64,000 nt of DNA from Siccibacter colletis (lineage in GTDB: Bacteria > Pseudomonadota > Gammaproteobacteria > Enterobacterales > Enterobacteriaceae): assembly GCF_000696575.1 (NCBI RefSeq), contig NZ_JMSQ01000007.1, positions 188,001-252,000 of the forward strand. Direction: 5' to 3'. How positions within the stretch are numbered: position 1 is the first letter of the stretch; each line of letters opens with the position of its first letter. Shown here in pieces: positions 20,367 through 31,004 of this stretch. The notes under the pieces were generated by a model that worked only from the letters and a program-made list of their open reading frames with translations, made no database searches and was not told the origin of the DNA. The position numbers were made by a program, and so were the translations under genes.

Positions 20367-20513
20367 ATGAATGGAATAACGGTTACGTTTGACTGTAAGA
20401 ATAAATTCCGGGCGCCGACCTGGGGATTAGTGGATTTATTTAAATGGAAAGTGTTATCGAAGCAACTCGGCGGCGGCATTGATTATATTCAGGAATTCAA
20501 AAATGCCTGGTGA
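20367..20513 (+). CDS. Small protein, possibly the broken N-terminal half of the next gene
   Basis: A 48-residue frame (MNGITVTFDCKNKFRAPTW... to QEFKNAW) with a good ribosome site (GGAG, 5 bases before the ATG). I do not recognise it with certainty. Its stop overlaps the GTG start of the next gene (GTGA). The two frames differ by one base at about 20510, so they may be halves of one protein separated by a frameshift, or two coupled genes. It belongs to a three-frame islet absent from E. coli at this locus. Confidence 0.4.
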   Translation: MNGITVTFDCKNKFRAPTWGLVDLFKWKVLSKQLGGGIDYIQEFKNAW

Positions 20514-21037
20514 GGTTTAATAAGCAAAACATCAGGGCAGCGGCGCAGAAGCAGCGTTTACCCGCTGAGTTAATTGCTGGCGTTTGTTGGATCGAGGTGG
20601 CAGGCGACCCAAATTTTATCGATCGCGTCGCTTTTATCGCCAGACTGATTGACTGGAGTGGGCCTTCCATCGTCGATAAAACGCTCACGCAAACGAGCCC
20701 ACCAGAAAAAACCTCCTTCGGCTCGGTCAGTATGCAGTTGCGTACCGCTGCCCATACGCTTGGGCTTAACCCAGCTGATTTGAGTCTCCTGCAGCTAACC
20801 CAACTGGCATCATGTCTGGAGTATGACGCTTTCAACATTGATATCGTTGCCAGACACCTTCGCCAGTTAGCAAATCAAGACGGATTTACTGGTGAAATAA
20901 ACAGAGACCAGGTACGCATAATTGGTGCGCGTTACAACCGCGGCAGTGCGCTGACGCTTGATGCAATCAGAAAAAACACCAGCTACGGCGATTTTATTGT
21001 CAGCAACTGGAACCATTATTCACAGCTGCTATGGTGA
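20510..21037 (+). CDS. Lysozyme/transglycosylase-like protein, candidate toxin
   Basis: A 175-residue protein read from a GTG that overlaps the previous stop. LPAELIAGVCWIEVAGDP (about 17-34) and IIGARYNRGS (about 135-144) recall soluble lytic transglycosylases, where a helix with a catalytic glutamate (here in CWIEV) is followed later by an A-Y-N-x-G motif. The function is inferred from these two motifs only. There is no signal peptide. The next gene, 7 bases on, is a small membrane protein, an arrangement seen for peptidoglycan-targeting toxins with an immunity protein. A phage-type lysozyme remnant is the alternative. Confidence 0.55.
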   Translation: MRFNKQNIRAAAQKQRLPAELIAGVCWIEVAGDPNFIDRVAFIARLIDWSGPSIVDKTLTQTSPPEKTSFGSVSMQLRTAAHTLGLNPADLSLLQLTQLASCLEYDAFNIDIVARHLRQLANQDGFTGEINRDQVRIIGARYNRGSALTLDAIRKNTSYGDFIVSNWNHYSQLLW

Positions 21038-21044
21038 TGTAAAA

Positions 21045-21326
21045 ATGAATAAGTACTGGCGAACGGATATATATCTTACCTATCTGGCAGGGATTGTGTT
21101 GCTTATGCTTTTTTCTGGCTCGAAATATGAGTGGATGTCAGAGGTTGACCCTGGCGTATCACCTTCTCTTATTGCGCAAGATAGCGATAACCGCATGTTA
21201 TTTCGTATCCTGATCCTGATAGTCATTACCGGGGCACAGTTAATTATTATGCTGAAATCGCTATTGCTCCCCGAACGTACCCTGTCATTAATACTGGTTG
21301 TGTTAGCGTTAATTCTGGCTTTTTGA
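21045..21326 (+). CDS. Small three-helix membrane protein, candidate immunity protein
   Basis: A 93-residue protein with hydrophobic segments at about 8-24 (IYLTYLAGIVLLMLF), 51-70 (MLFRILILIVITGAQLI) and 78-93 (LSLILVVLALILAF), and a short loop with acidic residues (EWMSEVDPG) between the first two. It starts 7 bases after the lysozyme-like gene, so the two are probably co-transcribed. Function unknown; an immunity role is inferred only from position and topology. Confidence 0.55.
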   Translation: MNKYWRTDIYLTYLAGIVLLMLFSGSKYEWMSEVDPGVSPSLIAQDSDNRMLFRILILIVITGAQLIIMLKSLLLPERTLSLILVVLALILAF

Positions 21327-21356
21327 ATTACCTCACCTCAGTCAGGCTGAAAAATC

Positions 21357-21381
21357 AAAAGCGCCGCAGTGCGGCGCTTTT
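21357..21381. terminator. Bidirectional terminator between the islet and msrA
   Basis: AAAAGCGCCGC pairs with GCGGCGCTTTT around 3 bases, a near-perfect symmetrical terminator between convergent genes. Confidence 0.85.
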
Positions 21382-21390
21382 ACAGTGGAA

Positions 21391-22038
21391 TCAGCCAGCG
21401 TTTAACTGCGGCGGCAGGCAGACACCAATCCCGCCGATACCGCAGTAGCCATACGGTTTTTTGTGCAGATACTGCTGGTGGTCGTCTTCCGCGTAATAGA
21501 ACGGCGTTGCCTCGGCGATTTCCGTGGTGATGCGGCGATCGTCACCGGCCGCGTCCATCGCCGCCTGGAAACGCGCCAGGCTGGCGCGGGCAGCGGCATC
21601 CTGTTCTGCGGTCAGCGGATAAATCGCCGAGCGGTACTGGGTACCGTGGTCGTTACCCTGACGCATGCCCTGGGCCGGATCGTGGTTTTCCCAGAACACC
21701 TGCAGCAGCTGCTCATAAGAGACTACGGACGGGTCGTACACCACGCGCACCGCTTCAGCATGACCGGTCTGGCCGGAGCACACTTCACGATAGGTCGGGT
21801 TTGGCGTATAGCCACCGGTGTAGCCCGCCGCGGTGCTGTAGACTCCCGGCAGCGCCCAGAACAGGCGCTCCACGCCCCAGAAGCAGCCCATCGCGAACAG
21901 CGCAACGTCCATCCCTTCCGGCACGTTAGTCATCGAGTGGCCATTAACCGCATGCAGGGTGGCAACCGGCATCGGCGTGCTGCGGCCGGGCAGCGCTTCG
22001 TCGCTGGATACGAGGTGTTTCTTATCAAATAACGTCAC
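21391..22038 (-). CDS. msrA: Peptide methionine (S)-S-oxide reductase MsrA
   Basis: A 215-residue enzyme that reduces methionine-S-sulfoxide in proteins and free methionine. The catalytic cysteine is in [11 protein letters not shown] (about 51-61), followed by [16 protein letters not shown] and the resolving cysteines near the C-terminus ([16 protein letters not shown]). Length is close to E. coli MsrA (212). It is divergent from tamA. Confidence 0.97.
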   Translation of the reverse strand: MTLFDKKHLVSSDEALPGRSTPMPVATLHAVNGHSMTNVPEGMDVALFAMGCFWGVERLFWALPGVYSTAAGYTGGYTPNPTYREVCSGQTGHAEAVRVVYDPSVVSYEQLLQVFWENHDPAQGMRQGNDHGTQYRSAIYPLTAEQDAAARASLARFQAAMDAAGDDRRITTEIAEATPFYYAEDDHQQYLHKKPYGYCGIGGIGVCLPPQLNAG

Positions 22039-22380
22039 AATAGTGGTCTCCCGCGAATGAATGAAGTGTTAACAACCTTTACTAAGGTTGTCACAGGGTG
22101 CCTGTTTGCGGACAATACGCTTTCGCTTTAAGCGAAACGTACTGAAGGCGATTACTGCGGCAGCCAAACGGCGGCGCGGGTCATCAGGGTATGGTCTGCG
22201 CGTGTTCGCTCACGTAAAGCGAGACGCAGCGTGACTTTTGCCGCACACCGCCTAAATTAAAACATAAGAAATATTTGGGTGATCGTCTGTTTTTCAACTC
22301 CGGTTGTTGGAGTTTTGTTACGCCGCGGAGCGGTACCACGTTTCCTTCAGGGGTGGAAACAAGGATATTCAGGAGAGAAC
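22039..22380. other. Divergent promoter region msrA/tamA
   Basis: 342 bases without a gene. Two perfect inverted repeats lie in its left part: ACAACCTT-4-AAGGTTGT at 22072-22091 and TTTCGCTT-1-AAGCGAAA at 22121-22137. Neither has a T-run, so they are more likely regulatory sites or mRNA structures than terminators. The right part ends in the AGGAG ribosome site of tamA. Confidence 0.5.
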
Positions 22381-24120
22381 GTGCCACGATTCCGTCTTAT
22401 GTGTATTGCCAGCCTGCTGCTGGCATCGGGTGCCGCGAGCGCGGCGTCGGTGCGGTTGCAGGTTGAAGGGTTATCCGGCGCGCTGGAAAAAAACGTCCGC
22501 GCTCAGCTCTCGACTATCCAGAGCGACGAGGTCACGCCAGACCGTCGTTTTCAGGCGCGCGTTGATGATGCGATAAGAGAAGGGCTGAAAGCCCTCGGCT
22601 ACTACGAACCGACGATTGATTTCGAACTGCGTCCGCCGCCGGCTAACGGCGGTCGGCAGGTGCTGCTGGCAAAAGTCACTGCCGGCGAGCCGGTGCGTAT
22701 CGGCGGCACGGATGTGATCCTGCGCGGCGGTGCGCGTGATGATAAAGATTTTATCGGCCTGCTGAAAAAACGCCCGGCGGTGGGCACGGTACTGAATCAC
22801 AACGACTACGACAGCTTCAAAAAAGGACTCACCAGCGTCGCACTGCGCAAGGGCTACTTCGACAGCGCTTATAAGAAAAGCCAGCTCGGGGTGGCGGTGG
22901 AGCGTCGTCAGGCGTTCTGGGATATCGACTACGACAGCGGCCAGCGCTACCGTTTTGGGCCGGTAACCTTCCGGAACTCGCAGATCCGCGATGAATACCT
23001 GCAAAACCTGGTGCCGTTCGATGAGGGCGACTACTACACCTCCAGCGATCTCGCCGAGCTGAACCGTCGGCTCTCCGCAACCGGCTGGTTTAATTCGGTG
23101 GTGGTAGCCCCGGAGTTCGAAAAATCCCGCAAAACCAAAATCCTGCCGCTGCAGGGCGTGGTTTCGCCACGCACCCAGAACACCATTGAAACCGGGGTGG
23201 GGTACTCCACCGATGTCGGGCCACGCCTGAAAGCGACCTGGCGCAAGCCCTGGATTAACTCATACGGCCACAGCTTCACTACCAGCGCCAGCATCTCCGC
23301 GCCGGAGCAGCAGCTTGATTTCAGCTACAAAATTCCGCTGCTGAAAAATCCGCTGGAGCAGTATTACCTGGTGCAGGGCGGCCTGAAACGCACCGATTTA
23401 AATGATACCGAAGCTGACTCCACCACCCTGGCGGTGTCGCGCTACTGGGATCTCTCCAGCGGCTGGCAGCGAGCCATCAACCTGCGCTGGAGCCTCGATC
23501 ACTTTACCCAGGCCGATGTCACCCACACCACCATGCTGTTCTATCCGGGCGTAATGATAAGCCGTACCCGCTCGCGCGGCGGGCTGATGCCCACCTGGGG
23601 CGATTCACAGCGTTATTCGGTGGATTACTCTAATACCGCATGGGGATCCGATGTGGACTTCGTGGTGTGGCAGGCGCAGAACGTCTGGATCCGCACCCTG
23701 CAGGATCGCCACCGCTTCGTGGTGCGCGGCAACCTGGGCTGGATCGAAACCGGTGATTTCGACCGTGTCCCGCCCGATCTGCGCTTCTTCGCCGGGGGCG
23801 ATCGCAGCATTCGCGGCTACAAATATAAATCCATCTCGCCGGAAGACAGCGAAGGTAAGCTGACCGGGGCGTCAAAGCTTGCCACCGGATCGCTGGAGTA
23901 TCAGTACAACGTCACCGGCAAGTGGTGGGGCGCCGCGTTTATCGATTCGGGTGAAGCGGTGATGGACATTCGCCGTAGCAACTTCAAAACCGGGGCCGGT
24001 GTCGGCGTGCGCTGGCAGTCGCCGGTAGGCCCGATCAAGCTTGATTTCGCCGTCCCCATCGGTGACGAAGAGAAGAAAAACGATCTGCAGTTCTACATCG
24101 GTCTGGGACCTGAATTATGA
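22381..24120 (+). CDS. tamA: Translocation and assembly module subunit TamA
   Basis: A 579-residue Omp85-family outer-membrane protein. A signal peptide (about 1-20, ending SAA) is followed by three POTRA domains (about 22-265) and a 16-strand barrel (about 266-579) with the signature [13 protein letters not shown]. With TamB it helps insert some outer-membrane proteins and move lipids to the outer membrane. The start is the GTG with AGGAG 5 bases upstream, which gives a proper signal peptide; frames running further upstream do not. Its TGA overlaps the tamB ATG. Confidence 0.96.
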   Translation: MPRFRLMCIASLLLASGAASAASVRLQVEGLSGALEKNVRAQLSTIQSDEVTPDRRFQARVDDAIREGLKALGYYEPTIDFELRPPPANGGRQVLLAKVTAGEPVRIGGTDVILRGGARDDKDFIGLLKKRPAVGTVLNHNDYDSFKKGLTSVALRKGYFDSAYKKSQLGVAVERRQAFWDIDYDSGQRYRFGPVTFRNSQIRDEYLQNLVPFDEGDYYTSSDLAELNRRLSATGWFNSVVVAPEFEKSRKTKILPLQGVVSPRTQNTIETGVGYSTDVGPRLKATWRKPWINSYGHSFTTSASISAPEQQLDFSYKIPLLKNPLEQYYLVQGGLKRTDLNDTEADSTTLAVSRYWDLSSGWQRAINLRWSLDHFTQADVTHTTMLFYPGVMISRTRSRGGLMPTWGDSQRYSVDYSNTAWGSDVDFVVWQAQNVWIRTLQDRHRFVVRGNLGWIETGDFDRVPPDLRFFAGGDRSIRGYKYKSISPEDSEGKLTGASKLATGSLEYQYNVTGKWWGAAFIDSGEAVMDIRRSNFKTGAGVGVRWQSPVGPIKLDFAVPIGDEEKKNDLQFYIGLGPEL

Positions 24121-27100
24121 GTTTATGGAAGAAAATCAGCCTCGGCATCCTGGTGTTTATCCTGCTGCTGCTGGGCACCGTGGCCTTTCTGGTGGGCACC
24201 ACCACCGGGCTTCACCTGCTGTTTAATGCCGCGAACCGCTGGGTGCCGGGGCTGGAAATCGGCTCTGTTACCGGCGGATGGCGCGACCTGACGCTGCAAA
24301 ATATTCGCTATGACCAGCCGGGGGTAAGCGTCAACGCCGGGCGGATACACCTCGGCGTGAAGCTGGCCTGCCTGCGCGACAGCAGCCTGTGCGTCAACGA
24401 TCTGTCGCTGAGCGACATCAACGTGGTGGTGGACACCAAAAAGATGCCGCCTGCCGCCCAGGTGGAAGAGGAGGAGAGCGGCCCGCTTGATCTCTCGACG
24501 CCATATCCCATCACCCTGAGCCGGGTAGCGCTCAACAACATCAACATCAAAATCGACGACACCCTGGTGTCGGTGATGGATTTCACCTCCGGCCTGAACT
24601 GGCAGGAGAAAAACCTGACGCTGCGCCCGACCACCCTGCAGGGCTTGCTGATCGCGCTGCCGGAAGTCGCGGAAGTGGCGCAGGAAGAGGTGGTGGATCC
24701 GAAAATCAATCAGCCGAAGCCGGACGAGAAACCGCTTGGCGAGACGCTGAAAGACCTGTTCGCCAAACCGGTGCTGCCGGAGATGACCGATGTCCATCTT
24801 CCGCTCAACCTGAATATTGAGTCGTTTCGCGGCGAGCAGCTGCGCGTCACCGGTCCGACCGAGCTGACGGTGCGCAACCTGCTGCTGAAGGTGAGCAGCA
24901 TTGATGGCAAAACCTCCCTCGACACGCTGGATATCGACGCCAACCAGGGCACGCTCAATGCCACCGGCACCGCCGAGCTGCGCAACAGCTGGCCGGTGGA
25001 TCTCACCCTCAACAGCACGCTCAACGTCGAGCCGCTGAAGGGCGAGAAGGTGAAGCTGAAAATCGGCGGGGCGCTGCGCGAGCAGCTTGACGTCGGGGTG
25101 AATCTCTCTGGCCCTGTAGATATGGCGCTGCGCGCCCAGACGCGGCTGGCGGAAGCCGGGCTGCCGCTTAATCTGGATATCACCAGCGAGCAGCTCTACT
25201 GGCCGTTTACCGGCGAACGGCAGTATCAGGCCGACGATCTGAAGCTGAAGCTCAGCGGCAAAATGACCGACTACGCGCTGTCGTTTAAAACCGCCGTGCG
25301 CGGCGCGCAGATCCCGCCGGCCACCATCACGCTCGATGCCAAAGGTAACGAGCAGCAGATTAACCTCGACAGCCTGCGCGTGGCGGCGCTGGAAGGCACC
25401 ACCGAGCTGAAAGCCCTGCTCGACTGGCAGCAGGCGATCAGCTGGCGTGGCGATTTGACGCTCAAAGGCATCGATACCGCGAAAGCCTTCCCGGAGTGGC
25501 CGGCAAAACTGAACGGCCTGATGAAGATGCGCGGCAGCCTCTATGGCGGCACCTGGCAGCTTGATGTGCCGGAGCTGAAGCTGGACGGCAACGTGAAGCA
25601 GAACCGCGTGAAGGTCGCCGGTCAGCTTAAGGGCAACAGCTATCTGCAGTGGACCATTCCGGATCTGCATCTGGAGCTTGGCCCTAACAGCGCCGATGTG
25701 AAGGGCGAGCTGGGGGTAAAAGAGCTGGCGCTGGACGCGAAGATTGATGCCCCCAATCTGAATAATGCGCTGCCGGGTCTTGGCGGCACGGCGAAAGGGC
25801 TTGTCAACATTCGCGGCACCGTGGATGCGCCGGAGCTGCAGGCGGACGTTACCGCCCGCGGGCTGCGCTGGCAGGAACTGAGCGTGGCTCAGATGCAGCT
25901 GAAAGGGGATGTTAAGTCTACCGACCAACTGGGCGGCAAGCTGAATCTGCGCGTGGAGCGCGTGGTGCAGCCGGGCGTGAATATCGGTCTGGTGACGCTG
26001 GATGCCAGCGGCAGCGAGAAGCAGCATAAGCTGGCGCTGCGCGTGCAGGGCGAGCCGGTAGCGGGCCAATTGAATCTTGAAGGCAGCTTCGATCGCGCTG
26101 AACAGCGCTGGCGCGGCAACCTGAACAATACCCGTTTCGACACGCCGGTAGGCCCGTGGTCGATCAGCCGCGCTATCGCGCTCGATTACCGCGGTAAAGA
26201 GCAGAAGGTCAGCATCGGGCCGCACTGCTGGAATAACCCGAACGCCCAGCTGTGCGTGCCGCAGACCATCGACGCGGGCGCCGCGGGGCGTGCCCAGGTG
26301 AACCTCAACCGTTTCGACCTGGCGATGCTGAAACCCTTTATGCCGGAAACCACTCAGGCCAGCGGCGTCTTTACCGGGAATGCGGATGTCAGCTGGGATA
26401 CCACCCAGGAAGGGCTGCCGCAGGGGCAGGTTCGCCTGGCCGGGCGCGGCGTGAAGGTGACCCAGACGGTGAACGATGCGGCGCTGCCGGTAGCCTTTGA
26501 TACGCTCAACCTCAACGCCGAGCTGCGTAACAACCGCGCCCGTCTCGACTGGCTGATTCGCCTGGCGAACAACGGCCAGTTTGACGGCCAGGTCGAGGTT
26601 ACCGACCCGCAGAACCGCCGCAATCTCGGCGGTAACATCAACATCCGCAACTTCTCGCTGGCGATGGTGAACCCGATCTTCTCCCGTGGCGAGAAGGTGA
26701 CCGGTACGCTGGGGGCCAGCCTGCGCCTCGGCGGCAACGTTGAGCAGCCGCAGCTGTTCGGGCAGATGCAGCTCAATGGCGCAGAGGTTGACGGAAACTT
26801 TATGCCGTTCGACATGCAGCCGAGCCAGCTGGCGCTGAACTTCAACGGCATGAGTTCCACCCTGCAGGGCGTGGTGCGCACCCGCCAGGGTGAAATCGCC
26901 CTGAGCGGCGACGCCAACTGGAGCCAGATCGATAACTGGCGGGCGCGTATTGCCGCCAAAGGCAGCCGGGTACGCATTACCGTGCCGCCGATGGTACGGC
27001 TCGACGTCTCGCCGGATGTGGTGTTTGAAGCCACGCCGAACCTGTTTACGCTGGATGGCCGCGTTGATGTGCCCTGGGCGCGTATCGTAGTGCATGAGTT

Positions 27101-27893
27101 GCCGGAGAGCGCGGTCGGTGTCTCCAGCGATGAGGTGCTGCTCGATAACAACCTTAAGCCGGAAGAGACGCAGAGCGCGGGAATTCCGATTAACAGCAAC
27201 CTGATCGTCCACGTCGGCAATAACGTGCGGCTCGACGCCTTCGGGCTGAAAGCGCGCCTTACCGGCGATCTGAAAGTGGCGCAGGACAGCCAGGGGCTGG
27301 GGCTTAACGGCCAGATCAACATCCCGGAAGGGCGCTTCCATGCCTACGGCCAGGATTTGATTGTGCGCAAGGGCGAGCTGCTGTTCTCCGGCCCGCCGGA
27401 CCAGCCGTTGCTGAATATCGAAGCGATTCGTAACCCGGACGCCACGGAAAATGACGTTATTGCCGGCGTCAGGGTGACCGGGTCGGCGGATGAGCCGAAG
27501 GCAGAAGTGTTCTCCGATCCGGCGATGTCGCAGCAGGAAGCCTTGTCCTACCTGCTTCGCGGCCAGGGTCTGGAGAGTACGCAGAGCGACAGCGAAGCCA
27601 TGACCTCCATGCTTATTGGCTTGGGGGTTGCACAAAGTGGGCAGGTTGTGGGTAAAATCGGCGAGACGTTTGGCGTAAGCAATCTGGCGCTGGACACCGA
27701 AGGGGTGGGCGACTCCTCCCAGGTGGTGGTCAGCGGCTATGTGCTGCCGGGTCTGCAGGTGAAATATGGGGTGGGCATTTTTGACTCTCTGGCGACGCTT
27801 ACCCTACGCTATCGCCTGATGCCTAAGCTATATCTGGAAGCCGTGTCTGGGGTCGATCAGGCACTCGATTTGCTCTATCAGTTCGAGTTTTAG
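24117..27893 (+). CDS. tamB: Translocation and assembly module subunit TamB
   Basis: A 1258-residue inner-membrane-anchored protein that spans the periplasm as a long beta-taco groove. One membrane anchor (about 6-28, [19 protein letters not shown]) is followed by repeated beta-strands and the C-terminal DUF490 domain that contacts TamA. AsmA-like/TamB proteins carry phospholipid to the outer membrane. Length is one residue from E. coli TamB. The start overlaps the tamA stop by 4 bases (ATGA), so translation is coupled. Confidence 0.97.
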   Translation: MSLWKKISLGILVFILLLLGTVAFLVGTTTGLHLLFNAANRWVPGLEIGSVTGGWRDLTLQNIRYDQPGVSVNAGRIHLGVKLACLRDSSLCVNDLSLSDINVVVDTKKMPPAAQVEEEESGPLDLSTPYPITLSRVALNNINIKIDDTLVSVMDFTSGLNWQEKNLTLRPTTLQGLLIALPEVAEVAQEEVVDPKINQPKPDEKPLGETLKDLFAKPVLPEMTDVHLPLNLNIESFRGEQLRVTGPTELTVRNLLLKVSSIDGKTSLDTLDIDANQGTLNATGTAELRNSWPVDLTLNSTLNVEPLKGEKVKLKIGGALREQLDVGVNLSGPVDMALRAQTRLAEAGLPLNLDITSEQLYWPFTGERQYQADDLKLKLSGKMTDYALSFKTAVRGAQIPPATITLDAKGNEQQINLDSLRVAALEGTTELKALLDWQQAISWRGDLTLKGIDTAKAFPEWPAKLNGLMKMRGSLYGGTWQLDVPELKLDGNVKQNRVKVAGQLKGNSYLQWTIPDLHLELGPNSADVKGELGVKELALDAKIDAPNLNNALPGLGGTAKGLVNIRGTVDAPELQADVTARGLRWQELSVAQMQLKGDVKSTDQLGGKLNLRVERVVQPGVNIGLVTLDASGSEKQHKLALRVQGEPVAGQLNLEGSFDRAEQRWRGNLNNTRFDTPVGPWSISRAIALDYRGKEQKVSIGPHCWNNPNAQLCVPQTIDAGAAGRAQVNLNRFDLAMLKPFMPETTQASGVFTGNADVSWDTTQEGLPQGQVRLAGRGVKVTQTVNDAALPVAFDTLNLNAELRNNRARLDWLIRLANNGQFDGQVEVTDPQNRRNLGGNINIRNFSLAMVNPIFSRGEKVTGTLGASLRLGGNVEQPQLFGQMQLNGAEVDGNFMPFDMQPSQLALNFNGMSSTLQGVVRTRQGEIALSGDANWSQIDNWRARIAAKGSRVRITVPPMVRLDVSPDVVFEATPNLFTLDGRVDVPWARIVVHELPESAVGVSSDEVLLDNNLKPEETQSAGIPINSNLIVHVGNNVRLDAFGLKARLTGDLKVAQDSQGLGLNGQINIPEGRFHAYGQDLIVRKGELLFSGPPDQPLLNIEAIRNPDATENDVIAGVRVTGSADEPKAEVFSDPAMSQQEALSYLLRGQGLESTQSDSEAMTSMLIGLGVAQSGQVVGKIGETFGVSNLALDTEGVGDSSQVVVSGYVLPGLQVKYGVGIFDSLATLTLRYRLMPKLYLEAVSGVDQALDLLYQFEF

Positions 27894-27895
27894 CA

Positions 27896-28237
27896 ATGCG
27901 AATATTTGTCTACGGCAGTTTACGACGCAAACAAGGCAACAGCCACTGGATGACCAACGCCCAGTGGCTGGGGGACTTCGACGTCGATAACTATCAGCTT
28001 TTTAGCCTGGGCCACTATCCGGGCGCGGTACCTGGCGAAGGTAGCGTGAAAGGCGAAGTGTATCGAATCGATGCCAGCACCCTCGCTGAGCTTGATGCCC
28101 TGCGCACCGCACGCGGTGAATATAAGCGTCAGCTGATTCAGACGCCGTATGGAAGTGCATGGATGTACGTGTACCAACATTCGGTCGCTGGACGCACAAG
28201 AATAGAAAGCGGGAACTGGTTAGACAGAACCCCGTAA
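27896..28237 (+). CDS. ytfP: Gamma-glutamylcyclotransferase-fold protein YtfP
   Basis: A 113-residue AIG2/GGCT-like protein. The substrate loop is YGSLRRKQGN (about 6-15), and the fold's acidic residue lies in ELDALRT. The family includes gamma-glutamylcyclotransferases, but the substrate of YtfP is not known. It begins 3 bases after tamB, so it forms the third gene of the tam operon, as in E. coli. Confidence 0.95.
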   Translation: MRIFVYGSLRRKQGNSHWMTNAQWLGDFDVDNYQLFSLGHYPGAVPGEGSVKGEVYRIDASTLAELDALRTARGEYKRQLIQTPYGSAWMYVYQHSVAGRTRIESGNWLDRTP

Positions 28238-28246
28238 TAAAACGCA

Positions 28247-28277
28247 CAACGCCACCTTCGGGTGGCGTTGTTTTTTT
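28247..28277 (+). terminator. Intrinsic terminator of the tamA-tamB-ytfP operon
   Basis: CAACGCCACC and GGTGGCGTTG pair perfectly around a TTCG tetraloop and are followed by seven T residues. Confidence 0.92.
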
Positions 28278-28320
28278 GGGGCTGTTACTCGCTGTGGTTA
28301 TCCGTTTTACGTTTAACGCA

Positions 28321-29910
28321 TCAGGCGTGGTCGACCGCACCGCGCAGTTTGAATACGCTAACCGACGCCAGCAGACGTTCCGCCTGACTATGCATCGACT
28401 GCGCTGCGCTGGACGACTCCTGAGACAGCGTGGCGTTTTGCTGGGTAGCGGCATCCATGTGCGTCACGGCCACATTCACCTGGTCGATACCCGTGCTCTG
28501 TTCATGGCTCGCCATTGAGATGGTGTCGATGAGCTCGCTCACCTGCTTCACGCGCTGCAGGATCTCGTCCATCGCATCTCCCGCCTCTTTCACCAGCTGA
28601 TTACCGTCGGCGATACGTGATACCGAGCGGTCGATCAGCACGCGAATATCCTGGGCGGCCGAGGCCGAGCGCTGCGCCAGGGCGCGAACTTCGGCGGCGA
28701 CCACGGCGAAACCGCGCCCTTCAGTGCCGGCTCGCGCGGCTTCCACCGCAGCGTTGAGCGCCAGAATGTTGGTCTGGAAGGCGATGCTGTCGATCACGCT
28801 GATGATGCTGTTGATTTCGGTGGAGAACTGATGGATCTCGCTCATGGTGTGGACGACTTTCTCTACCGCATCGCCGCCCTGGCCCGCGACGTCGCAGGCA
28901 TTGCGCGCCAGCGTGCTGGCGTGGCGCGAGTTATCAGCATTGTTCTTCACTACCGAGGTCAGTTCTTCCATTGAGGCCGCCGTCTGCTCCAGCGCGCTGG
29001 CCTGCGCCTCATTGCGTGATGACAGCTCGCGGCTGCCCTGCGCGATTTGTGCGGAAGCCGTGGCGATGGTTTCGGTGCCTTCGCGCACGCCATAGACGAT
29101 GTCGGTCAGGTTATGGTTCATCTCGCGCAGCGCGCGCATCAGCTCGGCGGTTTCATCACGCCCGGTTACCGGAATATCGGCCTGCAGATCGCCGGCGGCA
29201 ACGGTGCGGGCGATGTTTACCGCCTGGGCCAGCGGACGGGTAATGCTGCGGATCAGCCACATGGTGATCAGCGCCCCGACAATTAGCGTGAACGCCATGG
29301 CGATAACCAGCATCAGCCGTGTTTTCTCAAACTGCGCCAGGTTGCGGGCGTCAATCTGCTGATGCAGCTGCGCAGCGTGGGCGAGGGTGGCCGCCACCAG
29401 ATCGTCGATCATCTTCGTCGGCTGGCGGTCGATACCGGTCACCAGTTTATCGACGTGCTGCGAGCTGTTGATATCACCTGGCACGTACTGCTTCAGCGCC
29501 GCACTGTATTCCCGCTCCAGCTGGGCATGCAGTGTGCGGGTCTGCTGCGCTGTGGCGGTGTCCATACCGAGCTGCGGCAGCAGGGTGATCAGCTGCGCAA
29601 GCAGCGCCTGGGTTTTCTCGCTCTGCGCCACAAAGGCGGTGTGATACTTCGTGAACGCTTCCTCCCCCTGGGTGCCGCGCAGCAGCGTGTTCTTCCACTC
29701 CTGAACCTGGATTTTGAACTGCACCTGCGCATTTCTGGCGGTATCGATACTCTGCGCGATCAGCATCTGGGTACGCATGGTGTCATTGCTCTGCGCCAGG
29801 CTGTCGGCGTTAATGGTGATGCCGCGCAGGCCAATGAACAGCGTAGCGAGCAGCAGCAGGGTAGCCAGCAAGCCGAGGCGCTGTCCGATGGTGAGATGAT
29901 TGAGTTTCAT
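28321..29910 (-). CDS. Methyl-accepting chemotaxis protein, four-helix sensor
   Basis: A 529-residue chemoreceptor. A first membrane segment (about 8-28) precedes a periplasmic helical domain of about 160 residues ([15 protein letters not shown] is typical of 4HB_MCP sensors), then a second membrane segment (about 195-217), HAMP (about 218-270) and the signalling hairpin ([23 protein letters not shown]). There is no NWETF-type C-terminal tether, so adaptation would rely on other receptors. The ligand is unknown. It occupies the ytfP-ppa interval, where E. coli has the chpS-chpB toxin-antitoxin genes. A near-consensus sigma-28 promoter lies upstream. Confidence 0.92.
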   Translation of the reverse strand: MKLNHLTIGQRLGLLATLLLLATLFIGLRGITINADSLAQSNDTMRTQMLIAQSIDTARNAQVQFKIQVQEWKNTLLRGTQGEEAFTKYHTAFVAQSEKTQALLAQLITLLPQLGMDTATAQQTRTLHAQLEREYSAALKQYVPGDINSSQHVDKLVTGIDRQPTKMIDDLVAATLAHAAQLHQQIDARNLAQFEKTRLMLVIAMAFTLIVGALITMWLIRSITRPLAQAVNIARTVAAGDLQADIPVTGRDETAELMRALREMNHNLTDIVYGVREGTETIATASAQIAQGSRELSSRNEAQASALEQTAASMEELTSVVKNNADNSRHASTLARNACDVAGQGGDAVEKVVHTMSEIHQFSTEINSIISVIDSIAFQTNILALNAAVEAARAGTEGRGFAVVAAEVRALAQRSASAAQDIRVLIDRSVSRIADGNQLVKEAGDAMDEILQRVKQVSELIDTISMASHEQSTGIDQVNVAVTHMDAATQQNATLSQESSSAAQSMHSQAERLLASVSVFKLRGAVDHA

Positions 29911-29964
29911 AGATGATTTCCGAGGTGAACATCAAACCCGACTTAACCGGGGCTTAAGCCGATG

Positions 29965-29991
29965 TTATCGGAAATTAAGTATAAGACTTTA
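29965..29991 (-). promoter_or_regulatory. Sigma-28 promoter of the four-helix chemoreceptor
   Basis: On the minus strand TAAAGTCT, 11 bases, TCCGATAA. This is one base off the consensus in each element and is the strongest sigma-28 match in the window. It lies 55-80 bases before the start codon. Confidence 0.85.
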
Positions 29992-30095
29992 TAAAAACGG
30001 CGGGAAATTTACGTTTAAATACAGGATCTGGCGGTGATATGTCGTGATATCAGGGTTTTATTGCAGTTATATGACAAGAATATGACAGCACAAAC

Positions 30096-30124
30096 AAAAA
30101 CACCGCCCGAAGGCGGTGCTTTTT
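30096..30124. terminator. Terminator downstream of ppa
   Basis: CACCGCC pairs with GGCGGTG over a 4-base loop, with AAAAA on one side and TTTT on the other. It lies just beyond the ppa stop codon and before the chemoreceptor promoter. Confidence 0.85.
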
Positions 30125-30139
30125 GCGTAAGCGGAAGAA

Positions 30140-30670
30140 TTACTTCTTCGCAGCACGCTCGAAGGAGGCAACGATCTCTGCTTTCGCAGCAGCGGCGTCG
30201 GCCCAGCCTTCAACTTTAACCCATTTGCCTTTTTCGAGATCTTTGTAGTGCTCGAAGAAGTGGCCGATCTGCGCTTTCAGCAGTTCCGGCAGGTCGTTCA
30301 CGTCTTTGATGTGATCGTATTCTTTGCTCAGCTTGGTGTGCGGAACGGCAACCAGCTTGGCATCTTCGCCCGCTTCGTCAGTCATTTTCAGCACGCCAAC
30401 CGGACGGCAGCGAATAACAGAACCCGGCTGCAGCGGGTACGGGGTCGGGACCAGGACGTCAACCGGGTCGCCATCCAGAGACAGGGTGTTGTTGATGTAA
30501 CCGTAGTTGCACGGATAGAACATCGCGGTGGACATGAAACGGTCAACAAACAGCGCACCGGTGTCTTTGTCGATTTCGTATTTGATTGGATCTGCGTTGG
30601 CAGGGATTTCGATAACAACGTAGATATCTTCTGGCAGATCTTTACCCGCCGGAACGTTGAGAAGGCTCAT
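30140..30670 (-). CDS. ppa: Inorganic pyrophosphatase
   Basis: A 176-residue soluble family I pyrophosphatase. Active-site residues are in [33 protein letters not shown] (the DxDPxD metal site, about 57-71) and the DEAGEDAK loop. It hydrolyses pyrophosphate from biosynthesis in the cytoplasm. Length equals E. coli Ppa. The start at MSLLNVPAG is chosen over an ATG ten codons upstream. Confidence 0.98.
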   Translation of the reverse strand: MSLLNVPAGKDLPEDIYVVIEIPANADPIKYEIDKDTGALFVDRFMSTAMFYPCNYGYINNTLSLDGDPVDVLVPTPYPLQPGSVIRCRPVGVLKMTDEAGEDAKLVAVPHTKLSKEYDHIKDVNDLPELLKAQIGHFFEHYKDLEKGKWVKVEGWADAAAAKAEIVASFERAAKK

Positions 30671-30832
30671 GTCTGTTTCCTTAAAATGTATGGCAAACAA
30701 GTGCCGGGTATTATAGCTAACTGCGGCTAATTGTCTCAGGTTGTTTTTACCCGCGGGCGGCCCGCGGCCTGTTTTTCAGAACGTTATTCGGAGTGATTTG
30801 TCCATAATCACAGCCGCATCATTTATAAATTC

Positions 30833-30848
30833 TTGTAACCGCTTACAA
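30833..30848 (+). promoter_or_regulatory. GalR/GalS-type operator upstream of ytfQ
   Basis: TTGTAA-CCGC-TTACAA matches the GalR/GalS operator form (GTGTAANCGNTTACAC) including the central CG and both half-sites. Control of ytfQ by GalR is known in E. coli. It lies about 225 bases before the start codon. Confidence 0.7.
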
Positions 30849-30985
30849 AGCGCGTTTTTTTGCGCATATCGCTATAACTTTTTCCTCATCAGTGAGATAG
30901 CGGGCCAGGCGCGCCACTGCGCTTGTTCGCCGTCATGCCGCGCTATACCTGACTTTAACATTTTCGTTACTTTTTCGATTTGTGA

Positions 30986-31004
30986 TGTAACGCATTCAGT
31001 TACA
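30986..31004 (+). promoter_or_regulatory. Inverted repeat near the ytfQ promoter
   Basis: TGTAAC and GTTACA are separated by 7 bases, about 70 bases before ytfQ. It could be a second operator in a looping pair with the GalR-type site, 150 bases away. The regulator is unknown. Confidence 0.35.

Noticed and set aside
24123-27635. A very long open frame on the minus strand opposite tamB
   Set aside because: It is a compositional shadow of tamB in high-GC sequence; the plus strand has the full conserved TamB, and the minus-strand protein has no recognisable family features.
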